DNA of 32,729 bases from Davidsoniella eucalypti (lineage: Eukaryota > Ascomycota > Sordariomycetes > Microascales > Ceratocystidaceae), in contig RMBW01000337.1 in NCBI GenBank assembly GCA_004009845.1, positions 1-32,729 on the forward strand. Reading direction: 5' to 3'. Of the stretch, positions 19,247 through 27,478 are shown in pieces. A program made the translations under genes and the position numbers. The notes under the pieces are model-generated. The model did no database searches. It was not told the DNA's origin and was given only the letters and a program-made list of their open reading frames with translations. Within the stretch, counting starts at the first letter, position 1. Each line of letters begins with the position of its first letter.

Positions 19247-21140
19247 ATCAGATCATCCTCATCAGTGGCCGGGCGGTGCGTGTTGGTAGAGGCCACCACG
19301 GCGGTGCTTTCAGACGAGGGCAGCAGGCGATCCATCATCAGGTGATCCGTCTTCGCGAGTTCTTCGCGTACTGCGGGTCGGATCTCGTCGCGTACGGCCG
19401 ACTTAACGGCGCCGTTGATAGCGTTGATTAGCACCTTGTTGGTCTTAGGTCCTTGTAGAGTTCGACGCGAGGGACATTGATTAGCGATATGTCCGGGCTG
19501 TGAGCAGATGAAACAAATTCCTTCTCGTAGCATGCGACTGCGTTCAGTAGGGTTGAGACGTGGCTTGTCATTACGGGGTTGCTGCGTTTGACGAGGAGCA
19601 TTGCTTCGTGAAGGGGGCTCGGCACGCGCTCTCCAGTTGTCGCTGTCTCGGTATTGGGTAGGGCGCGAGGTCTTCTTTGTGTAAGGACCGTAGTAATCAT
19701 GGTGGCGGCTGAAATGGTCGAGCAGGCTCTCAGTAACTTCCCTGTAAGTAGGCAGGCTCCAGAGGATGGTGGTTTTGACCACTAGCTCTTCTCGTGTGGC
19801 GCGACGTAGAAGGTCGATGAGCATGTCGTCGTCTTGCATTCCTGCGGCCAGAGCTAACCCTTCGAAACGGTTGAAGAAGTCGAGGAACGATTCGTGGGAC
19901 TCCTGGCGAGCACCAAAGAAAGCAGTGCGGGCTTGCGACTTACGGGCACGGCTGCGGAACATGAGGTCGAGTTTGTCTAGCAGCTTGTCGTATGAGCCTG
20001 GCTGGTCGCTAATGGAGACAAAGAATTCGTTGAGTTTGGCACGCGTGTCGGAGCCTAGTCGGCTAAACAGGTAGGCAGTGCGTGCTAGCTCGTCTCCTAT
20101 AGCTCGGCCATCGATTCGCATCTTGAAGATTGCTAGGGTTCGCCAGTTTTCATATCCGCGTGAGTGCCTCCAAATTCGATAAGGTGAGGCTGAGATGGGC
20201 GGACGCGGCTACGGGATCTCGAACGTCTTCGGGTAGTGACGGCAGTAGTTGGGACAGGAGGCATGGCGGGAGCAGTGGGTTCAGTATGGTTGCCTATGAC
20301 CAATTGGGACAGTAGCGAGACAGTGTCCTTCAATTCCCTAAGTTCATTGAGCAGTGCATTGTCGGCAGGCTGAGGAGCGCGTGAATGGGCAGGGCCAGGA
20401 GAACGCGTCGGCTGACGGCCACGGGATGGAGGACGCGACGCGTGGCGGACAGACATTCCCATGCTTTCGGCCAGACGGGCCAAGTCAGAGTCAGGGGAAG
20501 GGTGTTGGCTGACAGAAGGGCGACGACGAGAATGGGTATCTACACCAGGGGCAAAGTGGGATAGGCTTCGAACAGAGGCAGCGCGACTGATGGCACGGGT
20601 GTGAGTGGTCTCGTACGAGATTAGTTCCTCAGCTTCATATGCAGCGGCCCTTGTAGCGACTAGGGGAGCGCGGGAGGAGTGCACGGGGTTACCATCCTTA
20701 TCACGCGGGGAGAGCGTGGGATGCCGATGAAACAGGAGGAGGAGACGTGAGGACACGTGAGCACGAGCACGCGCTTCGCGGATTACGCGGTTACCACAGG
20801 CGACGTGGCCAACAAAGTCACCGGTGAAGGAGAGGTGGCCCAAGTTATCGTGAAAGTGTTCCTTATGGGCGAGGACGTCGCGTGTGGAAGGGCAAAAGCC
20901 AAGGAGGGAGGCCAGACGGGCGCGCTCCTTGCGCTTGAATAGTGCGAGGTAACACCAGCCGGGTTTGCGCCAGGCGCGCTTCGTAGGTAGGTCAAGGGCG
21001 GACAAGATGTAGCCCTCAGCCGGTTCCTGGTTGGGGTTCAGGGTGAAAACACGCGCTAGGGCAAGGTTATGCCAGGTGTGGTAGACGCAGCGAGTTAGGG
21101 TAGCAAGGAGACCCCAGAACAGAAATAGCAAGCCAGACAT
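19237..21140 (-). pseudogene. Chromo-2 Gag, one frameshift
   Basis: The start chosen is the ATG at 21140 (MSGLLFLFWGLL), because it aligns with the Chromo-3 start MSDVTFLFLVIL and because upstream codons are leader repeat. Order: hydrophobic segment (residues about 3-17), a conserved module with GWCYLALFKRKERARLASLL and HFHDNLGHLSFTGDFVGHV, an Arg/Ser-rich linker, then the capsid-like region in the 19237-20121 frame (AYLFSRLGSDTRAKLNEFF) and one zinc knuckle CFICSQPGHIANQC. It ends DDLMDF then TAG. A single-base loss near 20150 separates the two parts; Chromo-3 reads through the same place without a break. The hydrophobic N-terminus is unusual for Ty3/gypsy Gag. Confidence 0.9.
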
Positions 21141-21199
21141 GGTGACTTGGACGTGTGCGAGAAGCGGGCGAGCGGACGGATAAGGCAGGTGCAATAGGG

Positions 21200-21485
21200 C
21201 AAGCAAACGGCTTGGACAGGACGAATAAAGACAAGCAAACGGCTTGGACAAAGGGAGAAATCAAGCGGTCGGCTTGTACAGGAAAAGGGGCAAGCGGACG
21301 GCTTGGACAGGAAAAGTGGCAAGCGGGCGGCTTGGACAGGAAGAGAGGCAAGCGGACGGCTTGGACAACAGAGAGGGCAAGCGGACGGCTTGGACAACAG
21401 AGAGGGCAAGCGGACGGCTTGGACGGAAGAGAGGGCAAGCAGACGGCTTGGACAGAAAAGAGGGCAAGCAGACGGCTTGGACAAC
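21200..21485 (-). repeat. Leader stem-loop array, Chromo-2 (10 units)
   Basis: Ten units at about 29-32 base spacing, each CAAGC-5 nt-GCTTG, most followed by GGACA on the plus strand. The arms are invariant while the 5-nt loop varies (AAACG, GGTCG, GGACG, GGGCG, AGACG). The array sits in the transcribed leader between primer-binding site and Gag. It opens long meaningless reading frames on both strands. Confidence 0.88.
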
Positions 21486-21500
21486 AAAAACTTAAGAGTA

Positions 21501-21511
21501 ATCGGTCTCAA
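21501..21511 (-). promoter_or_regulatory. Self-priming primer-binding site, Chromo-2
   Basis: The minus strand reads TTGAGACCGAT two bases from the 5' LTR. It is perfectly complementary to ATCGGTCTCAA in the LTR (minus strand of 21567-21577), about 53 nt downstream of ATAAATAG. Confidence 0.82.
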
Positions 21512-21513
21512 AA

Positions 21514-21692
21514 TGAGACGATATACGAGGATTTGCGAGGAAAAATGGTCGTAAAGATGAATTGAATTGAGACCGATGAGGGAGAAAGAGAAACTAAGAC
21601 TAAACTACGAGGGAATCGGTCCCTATTTATGTCAAAGTCAAGTAGGGCCAAGGCATGACTTGGCCAATACTGATGGGCCTTAGACCCTTACA
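21514..21692 (-). repeat. 5' LTR of Chromo-2 (179 bp)
   Basis: Identical by eye to the 3' LTR at 15135-15313. On the minus strand it holds an ATAAATAG box (21623-21630) and the self-priming 11-mer. The right flank is ttaaa. Confidence 0.96.
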
Positions 21693-21697
21693 TTAAA

Positions 21698-22350
21698 GAT
21701 AGCATTCATTTACATGATCAACAGAGAGCAAAACCATACAAACAGAGAGTTCTACAATGCTATAAAATATGTGAAATTGGGGGTCAAGAGTCGAGCCATA
21801 TTTAATTGTAACTAAAAGTCAGAAACTCACCTAAGTCTTAAATCGTACCTCGATATTTTGCCATAATGGACAAATATAGTTAAATTGCCTCAAATGTTGA
21901 AAAACAAGACACTTTTGAACCGTTCTGTGGTGGCATAGCCATAACTAGTACTGGCTAATATAGTTAGTTTCAAGGTGAAAACACAATCAATTCATGTTTC
22001 TTTTCAGTCTTAACACCATCCTATTAAGAAGAGTTGCAATTTGATGGAAGGGCATGATTATAAAGAGGGGGGAAGAGGCAACTATAGATAGGCTACAATT
22101 TGGTTTTGTCACTTCTGATATTGACTTGTGTCTTCATACCCTAAAATATTATTGGATCGCCATAGATAAATCAAGGTAGGAGCCAGAAAATCTAAGAGTA
22201 ATCGTAGCAAAAGAAACCAAAAGTAGACATGGCTAAGCAGATGATCAGCAAATCATCGACGCACTGTCTTGTCACTCTAGAGATATCCTAAGTTGACAAA
22301 ACAGAGAGTATTATAACGTCATGGGGAAAGAGCCAGGATGGGTATCCTCT
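21698..22350. other. No gene recognised
   Basis: Host-like flank between Chromo-2 and the dioxygenase pseudogene; before the Chromo-2 insertion it was continuous with sequence left of 15130. It probably includes the 3' flank of the dioxygenase. No motif recognised. Confidence 0.45.
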
Positions 22351-23204
22351 TTAGTTAGAAACACCACCAGACTCGTAGTAATAAGCAGTGAGAGTAATGG
22401 TAGAAGAAGAAGTGGAGCTAATGCTGAAGGCCAACTGTGGGAAAATACCGTCAGAGACGTCACTGCCAAGTAGGGTGTACTCCAAAAGGGCCGACCTCAT
22501 AAGTAGCAGTCTCGCTTACCAGAGTAGAGTCCTTGGCGTTGGTAGCCAGAGTCTAGGTATTGTAGCATAGGGCTCGTAGACCTCGACAGCAAAGACCAGG
22601 TCCTGGTTATAGAAGGTCTGGCCAACATGGCTGGCATAGTTCTCAGAGCCAAGAGTTGAGTTAGCTAGAAGAATGACATTGGGGTGAGCATAATGTGAAT
22701 GTGGGTGGCACGAGAAGTGTAGTGACCAGGGAAGATAGACTTGAAGTTGGCAACAAGACATTGGGGACTGGCTTGTAAGTGTCGACATCGATGACCTAAT
22801 AGTCCATAAGCAAATCAACACCCTCTTGGGTCTTGGAGATGTCTTCACAGACATACTCTCCAGCAACATTGGAAATAGTAAACTAGAACAAAAGCTGATA
22901 GATCAAATGTATAGAGAAAACTTACAGTAAGGACCCTGAGTGACTCCTGAGGTCAGGATGTTGTACCCAGCAAAGAGAGTGGAAGCGTCAGTGTTAAGAG
23001 TGTAACTCTCAGAGGTCTTGTTGTGATTGGTAGTCAGGACAGAAGTCAGAAATCACCTTTCGATCTCATGTTTAGCGTACGGCAGTGACATCAAGAGCCT
23101 TGAGCGTCTCAGCAGTGAGTAAGAGAATAACGCTTAGTATTGGAGAGGTAATCACGGCGCTCAAGAGCCTCCTATACGATGCTGAGGCCAAGGTGAGCGT
23201 TAGC
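22351..23204 (-). pseudogene. Secreted intradiol dioxygenase-like gene, pseudogene
   Basis: Intradiol dioxygenases open catechol-type rings using Fe(III) held by two Tyr and two His. On the minus strand the family order is visible in pieces: RRDYLSNTKRYSLTHC near 23150, a TQGPY core and NVAGEYV with EGVDL near 22890, VIDVDTYKPVPN near 22780, PGHYTSRATHIHIM near 22710 (one Tyr and the His-x-His ligands), SHVGQTFYNQDL near 22620, VYEPYAT, and EYTLLGSDVSDGIF near 22460, ending at TAA 22351-22353. A 43-nt intron (22883-22925; GTAAGT to CTAG) fits phase 1. Stops, frameshifts and loss of about 40 codons between PVPN and PGHY inactivate it. The 5' end is lost at the N at 23205. Assigned from memory of the family pattern. 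Confidence 0.75.
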
Positions 23205-23205
23205 N

Positions 23206-23290
23206 ATATCCAAAAACAGAAATAACTCCAGAAACAGAAATAACTCCAAATAGGTCAGCAATCTTATCCTGCAGACGCTCGGGTGTGCAG
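23206..23290 (-). other. Unassigned sequence after N, short tandem repeat
   Basis: Right of the N at 23205, the motif AAACAGAAATAACTCC occurs twice in tandem, the first copy with one base changed. The minus strand is open here (LAAHLVTCTPERLQDKIADL) but I do not recognise a protein. It may be host sequence next to the truncated end of Chromo-3. Confidence 0.35.
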
Positions 23291-23399
23291 GTGACCAGGT
23301 GTGCAGCCAATATTGCTGCCTTAGCCTACCATCAGTGGACTGCGTGTGTCCATACTCGTACCATGGTCCTTCTCGGGGCCATCCTCTGGTAGCAACAGG

Positions 23400-23985
23400 C
23401 AGTGTAAAGGGATTGGAGGGTCACGTTCCAATTCTTTTCGTCTTCTCCGTGAAGACCAACCATGCTGCAGTGTCCTTCACGTGTTCCAATGGTTCCCAGG
23501 TAGCATCTTGGTAACCTTCCATTTGACCAAGGCTTGCGTGTGTCCATGGCGGGTACGTTGCTTGACGATTGCTTCCACTCTGTACTCGCCTGTTTCCACA
23601 GAGTCGTCTTCAAGTGCTTCCCTAGCCGTGATAGCCGCGGGCTCATCATCAGGTACTTCCTGCGAGGGTAAGGGGTTGTTGGGAGCTCGGCGGATTAGGC
23701 TTACGTGGAAACAGGATGGATGCCTGTGGGCACGTTCAATCGTACGTTGTGAGTGCCTGTAACCTCTAGGACTGTGTACAGTCTGGCCAACCAGTCTAAC
23801 TTCTTGGACGGTCTCTCCGTGGTCAGGTTCTTCGTGTTGAGGTATTTATCTCCCACTCTGAAACTCTCGATGGTTGACGGAGACGGTTGGCGCTGGTTTC
23901 CTGGTGTTCCTGGGTGGCAGCCATAGCTACGATCGCGAATTGGGTTGCGTCGCTTAGTTTGGATAGCCATTCCTGGGCACCACAA
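23400..23985 (-). pseudogene. Chromo-3 integrase tail and chromodomain, frameshifted
   Basis: The minus strand encodes the GPY/F-like region (ERPSKKLDWLARLYTVLEV, HNVRLNVP) and, in another frame near 23600-23470, a chromodomain beginning GEYRVEAIVKQRT with VKW, then DATWEPLEHV after a frame change. It is very similar to Chromo-2 at 15602-16213 but broken at several places. Confidence 0.82.
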
Positions 23986-24875
23986 ACAGGAGATTTGTCA
24001 GAGGCAGGGGGACCTTGAACGGAGGTTCAATAATGTCCACGTTGAAACCATGCGTGGTGAAGAAAAGGGGAGAGGCCAGTGGTTGAGGAAATGCGGTTGT
24101 TGAGGGCCAATTGCGCTTGGGCAGTAGTGAGGCCCAGTCGTCCTGTGCGAAGGAACAGAAATTGCGCAGATACGTTTCAATCTCCTGATTACTGCGCTCC
24201 TGACTACCATCAGTCTGGGGGTGGAAGGCAGTAGATAGGCGGCGTTGAATTCCCAAAGCGACGGCATACTTCGCCCCAAAACAGCTGAGCAAATTGAGGC
24301 CTCTGTCAGAGACGATTGCAAGGGGGAAGCCGTGGTGGGAAAAGACGTGAATCAGCAGGGCTTCAGCAGTGGCTTGTGCGGTAATGGCCTTCATAGGGAT
24401 CAGGATTTGCGACTTCGACAGGCGGTCGTGACTCCTAGAAGAAGTGTAACCAGCGGAAGGGGGTAATGGGCCGATAAAGTCCATGGCCAGTTCAGACCAA
24501 GGTCTGGACGGTACTGGCAGGGGCTTCAACAGGCCACGCTTCTGCTCTCGCCAAATCTTGCTTTTTCCACAAGAAGAGCAATTCGACACGAATTGTCGGA
24601 CATCGTTGGTTAGGCCAGGCCAGGCATATTCGCGCGAAACTAAGTCACGGGTGATTGCTCTGCCGGGGTGGCCTGCGAGGGTAGAGTCGTGAATTTGCTG
24701 GATGATTCTGGTCCTCAGGGGTTCGTGGTGAGGGACCCAAAGTCTATCACGCCAGCGTAGTCTTCCTTCCGAGTCTAGCTTGCACTCGCTCATTTGCCAT
24801 TGCAAACCCCAGTCGGCTGGGAATGAGCGAGCTCCTTCTCGTACTAGTTTACGAGCTAACCACCAACGGTTGCAT
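23954..24875 (-). pseudogene. Chromo-3 integrase zinc domain and catalytic core
   Basis: The frame includes RWWLARKLVRE just after the deletion, the zinc domain (HDSTLAGH and CSSCGKSK), LAMDFIGPL with the first catalytic Asp, SHDRLSKSQILIP, AIVSDRGL with the second Asp, and HPQTDGSQERSNQEIE with the Glu. The central part differs from Chromo-2 by small indels. It lies downstream of a protease fragment rather than of RNase H. Confidence 0.88.
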
Positions 24876-25178
24876 TGGGTCAGGTAGGCGTAGCGTAAAC
24901 TGGGCTATCTGAGTGATGACAGGTGGGTCGGACTGGGAGGAGGCGAGGGAGACCTTGCGTGGCTCGATGGGCTGGGTCTGGGTGGCGTAAGGTAGGAGGC
25001 GCGGAGGGACGACGGCGAGGCAAAGACAGCCACTATCGACGAGAGCTTTCGTTGGAAGTTCATTTATAGACAAATCTAAATATAAACCCTTGGCTCCCAT
25101 CTGTGTTCTAACTATTTCCTCACCCACCATCGTATTCTCCTTGTCAGGGCGCGACTTGTCCTGACTACCTAAAAATCC
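24849..25178 (-). pseudogene. Chromo-3 Pol start, protease truncated by deletion
   Basis: The -1 frame opens at GGATTTT (25178) with GFLGSQDKSRP and reaches an ATG at 25130. The protease has ALVDSGCLCLAVVPPRLL, then ends at FTLRLPDP, where integrase-upstream sequence begins in another frame. Half a protease without its C-terminal ILGQRWL region would not be active. Confidence 0.87.
25143..25178 (-). promoter_or_regulatory. Candidate -1 frameshift signal, Chromo-3 Gag-Pol
   Basis: Minus strand: GGATTTT (25172-25178), a 6-nt spacer starting with the Gag stop TAG (25169-25171), then a hairpin at 25143-25165 with arms GTCAGG and CCTGAC and loop ACAAGTCGCGC. The loop equals that of Chromo-2; the stem differs at two paired positions. 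Confidence 0.8.
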
Positions 25179-26966
25179 AGTTCAATTAGGTCGTATTCTG
25201 ACCCGTTCTCCGCTACCTTAGAGTCGACCTTGGCTACCGTCGTGGTGGTGTTGTCAGGGGGAGGTAGCACACGATCCATGGCCCGTTCGTCATACTTCGC
25301 GATTTCCTCACGCATTACCGTGCGTATGGCGTTGATAGACAGCTGATTGTTGGAGGGGCCTGGCTGGGAAGAGCGCTGGGGGCAACGGCGTGCGATGTGA
25401 TCCTTGAGCCCACAGATAAAGCATGCGTTTTCACGCATTAACCGGTGTCGTTCCGACTCGGACAGTTTTGGTCTGTCTGAGCGGGCAGCAAGCTGAGGGC
25501 GGTTCTCCCGACGGGTCTGTTGGTCAGGCCGCTCTCTCCAGTTACTCGACTTGGTGTGCTCGGGCTTAGGGGTGGACTCAATGACGCGGCGCTTACCAGA
25601 TGGGCGATCGAAGTGTTTCAGGAGGTCGTCGATGATCGCGTGGTACGAGTTAGACTTCCAAGCCCAACCGGTGCGTTCGACCAAATCGTCACGCATGGCA
25701 GAACGTAGGATGTCGATCAGCGTGGTGTCGTCGTGAATGCTGGCTTCCATGGCTAGGGTTTCGAATCGGAGGTGGAAGGCCTTGAAGGTTTCACGATCTC
25801 CCTGAGCGGACTTGTAGAAGGCGATGCGAGCGTTAGTGAGTCGTTCGCGCGACCGGAACATATCGTCGAGTTTCTCCAGCAGCAAGTCGTAGGGTCTGGA
25901 ACGTTGGCAGATGGAGTCGAAGAAAACGTTTAGCTTGGCCTGTGTGGTTGCACCTAAGCGGCTGTACAGGTATACCGCCCGCGAGATGTCGTTGCCCAAA
26001 GCGGCACCATCGATCATCATTTTGTTCGTAGCTAGCCTTCTCCAAATCTCGTAGTCGGAGTGTGAGCCACTAAATTCGTTGAGCAGTGGTTGAACTTGGC
26101 GAGGTAGGGCTTGGTTGGACGAGACGGGTAGTGGCTGAGGAGCAGGGGCAGGCGGTAGCGGAGGAGCGGCAGTATCATGACGTTCTTTGGCGAACAGCAT
26201 TTGACCGAGTCGATTCATCATAGACTTCATTTCTACCATGTCAGTTTGCAGAGAGTCCAGACGGTCGGCTTCACGCGAGGGTTGGCGACCACGGTCAGAT
26301 TCAGGGTAGGTATCGCGGGGTCTCATGCTTTCGGCCAGACGTGCCAGATCAGAGGTATCAGATGGGATGTCACTGGCGTCGTCTTCATCGTCCGCGGGTA
26401 GGGGGTTGCGAGAAGTGGTTACTCGACTCAGGGTGCGTGCATGAGTTGTCTCGGTCGCGATCAATTGTTCAGTGGTTTCCCTGGCCTTGGAGCGTGCTCT
26501 CGTGGGGGTGCGAGGCAGGCCCATGAATGGTGACTTGAGAAAGGGAAGGGCGGAGCGAGGTTCGAGCAACGCGTTCCTGACGCGTACGGGCTTGGCCGAT
26601 GTGAACATGGCCGACAAAACCGCTGGTGAAAGATAGATGTCCTAGGTGGCTGTGGAAATGCTGACTGTGACTAAGGATGTCACGGGAGGCAGGGCAGAAT
26701 CCTAGGACGGCAGCGAGGCGCGCGCGTTCCTTACGTTTAAAGAGTGCAAGGTAGCACCAGCCGGGTCTACTCCAGGGTCGATCCTCGGGTAGGCCTACGG
26801 CCGACAGCGTGTAACCCTCAGGAGGTTCCTGGCTGGGGTCTAGGAGGTGTACGCGGGCCAGGGCTAGTTTTTCCTTGATAATTAGGAAGGCCTCGTAGTA
26901 GCCAACGAGGGCGGCGCAGTTCAAGGAGGCCAGGATGACCAGAAACAGGAAGGTGACGTCAGACAT
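25169..26966 (-). pseudogene. Chromo-3 Gag, one frameshift near 26600
   Basis: The start at 26966 (MSDVTFLFLVILASL) gives a hydrophobic N-terminus. It is followed by the shared module GWCYLALFKRKERARLAAVL and HFHSHLGHLSFTSGFVGHV. After a frame change near 26600 the second frame (25169-26617) runs through a Ser/Arg/Thr-rich linker, the capsid-like region (NEFSGSHSDYEIWRRLAT, AVYLYSRLGATTQAKLNVFF) and one zinc knuckle, CFICGLKDHIARRC. It ends ELDF then TAG. The capsid region is unbroken here, showing how the interrupted Chromo-2 Gag should read. Confidence 0.9.
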
Positions 26967-27009
26967 CGTGACTAAGGGCGCAAGGGGTAATCAAGCGGAC
27001 TGGTAGGGG

Positions 27010-27277
27010 CAAGCCTGGTAAGGGGAAGGCTTGGACAAGGGGGCAGACTGTTTAGAGGGAGTCTGGACGGGGTAAGAAGGCAAACAGAGACAGTGTTTGG
27101 ACAGAGGAGGAAAAGCAAGCGGACGGCTTGAACAAAGTAGAGGGCAAGCGGACGGCTTGGACAGGATAGAAAGCAAGCGGACGGCTTGGACAGAATAGGT
27201 AGCAAGCGGACGGCTTGGACAGAGATAACACAGCGAGCAGATGCTCGGACAAAAGGGGCAAGCGGATGCTTGGACAA
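27010..27277 (-). repeat. Leader stem-loop array, Chromo-3 (9 units, covarying arms)
   Basis: Nine inverted repeats: CAAGCC/GGCTTG (27010-27033), CAGACT/AGTCTG (27044-27065), CAAACA/TGTTTG (27081-27099), four CAAGC/GCTTG with a 5-nt loop (27116-27217), CGAGC/GCTCG (27234-27247) and CAAGC/GCTTG with a 4-nt loop (27259-27272). Each is followed by GGAC or GAAC on the plus strand. The arms change while staying complementary. Confidence 0.88.
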
Positions 27278-27289
27278 GATAAAGAAGTT

Positions 27290-27300
27290 ATCGGTCTCAA
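27290..27300 (-). promoter_or_regulatory. Self-priming primer-binding site, Chromo-3
   Basis: The minus strand reads TTGAGACCGAT two bases from the LTR, complementary to ATCGGTCTCAA in the LTR (27357-27367). A TATAAGTAG box lies upstream at 27414-27422. Confidence 0.82.
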
Positions 27301-27302
27301 AA

Positions 27303-27478
27303 TGAGACGATATACGAGGAGTTGCGATGAAAACTGGTCGTAAAAGAATAGTTCGATTGAGACCGATGAAGGAGAAAGAGAAACTAAGACTAATAATCGG
27401 CGGGAATAGGTCCCTACTTATAGCCGATTCTAGTACTGACAAGGAATGCCTTGGCTAACCTTACTAGGCCTTAGTCTC
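27303..27478 (-). repeat. 5' LTR of Chromo-3, outer 5 bp missing
   Basis: Nearly identical to the solo LTR at 10705-10885, but its outer end stops at CTTAGTCTC, without TTACA, and passes straight into LINE-A ORF1. The break is therefore a deletion or recombination junction, not an insertion boundary. Confidence 0.9.

Larger units (their letters stand above)
15135..21692 (-). mobile_element. Chromo-2: full-length Ty3/gypsy chromovirus, TSD ttaaa
   Basis: Complete structure on the minus strand: 5' LTR (21514-21692), primer-binding site, leader stem-loop array, Gag, frameshift signal, protease, RT, RNase H, integrase with GPY/F region and chromodomain, polypurine tract and 3' LTR (15135-15313). 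The target duplication ttaaa lies at 15130-15134 and 21693-21697. The two LTRs are identical by eye over 179 bp, implying a recent insertion. Domain order RT-RNase H-integrase-chromodomain defines a chromovirus. At least five frame interruptions break Gag and Pol despite the young LTRs. Confidence 0.96.
23291..27478 (-). mobile_element. Chromo-3: internally deleted chromovirus, left LTR absent
   Basis: On the minus strand: a 5' LTR lacking its outer TTACA (27303-27478), primer-binding site, hairpin array, Gag, frameshift signal, protease start, then a direct jump into the integrase N-terminal region at about 24875, followed by integrase and a frameshifted chromodomain. Compared with Chromo-2, about 1.85 kb covering the second half of protease, RT and RNase H is missing. 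No 3' LTR is visible before the N at 23205, so the left limit is approximate. Confidence 0.88.

Noticed and set aside
21200..21485. CRISPR-like appearance of regularly spaced repeats
   Set aside because: The repeats are palindromic hairpins in a eukaryotic retrotransposon leader with short near-identical linkers, no unique spacers and no cas genes.
21067..21565. Long overlapping open frames on both strands
   Set aside because: They run through the tandem hairpin array; the repeats simply lack stops in most frames. The encoded residues are monotonous and the real Gag start lies downstream at 21140.
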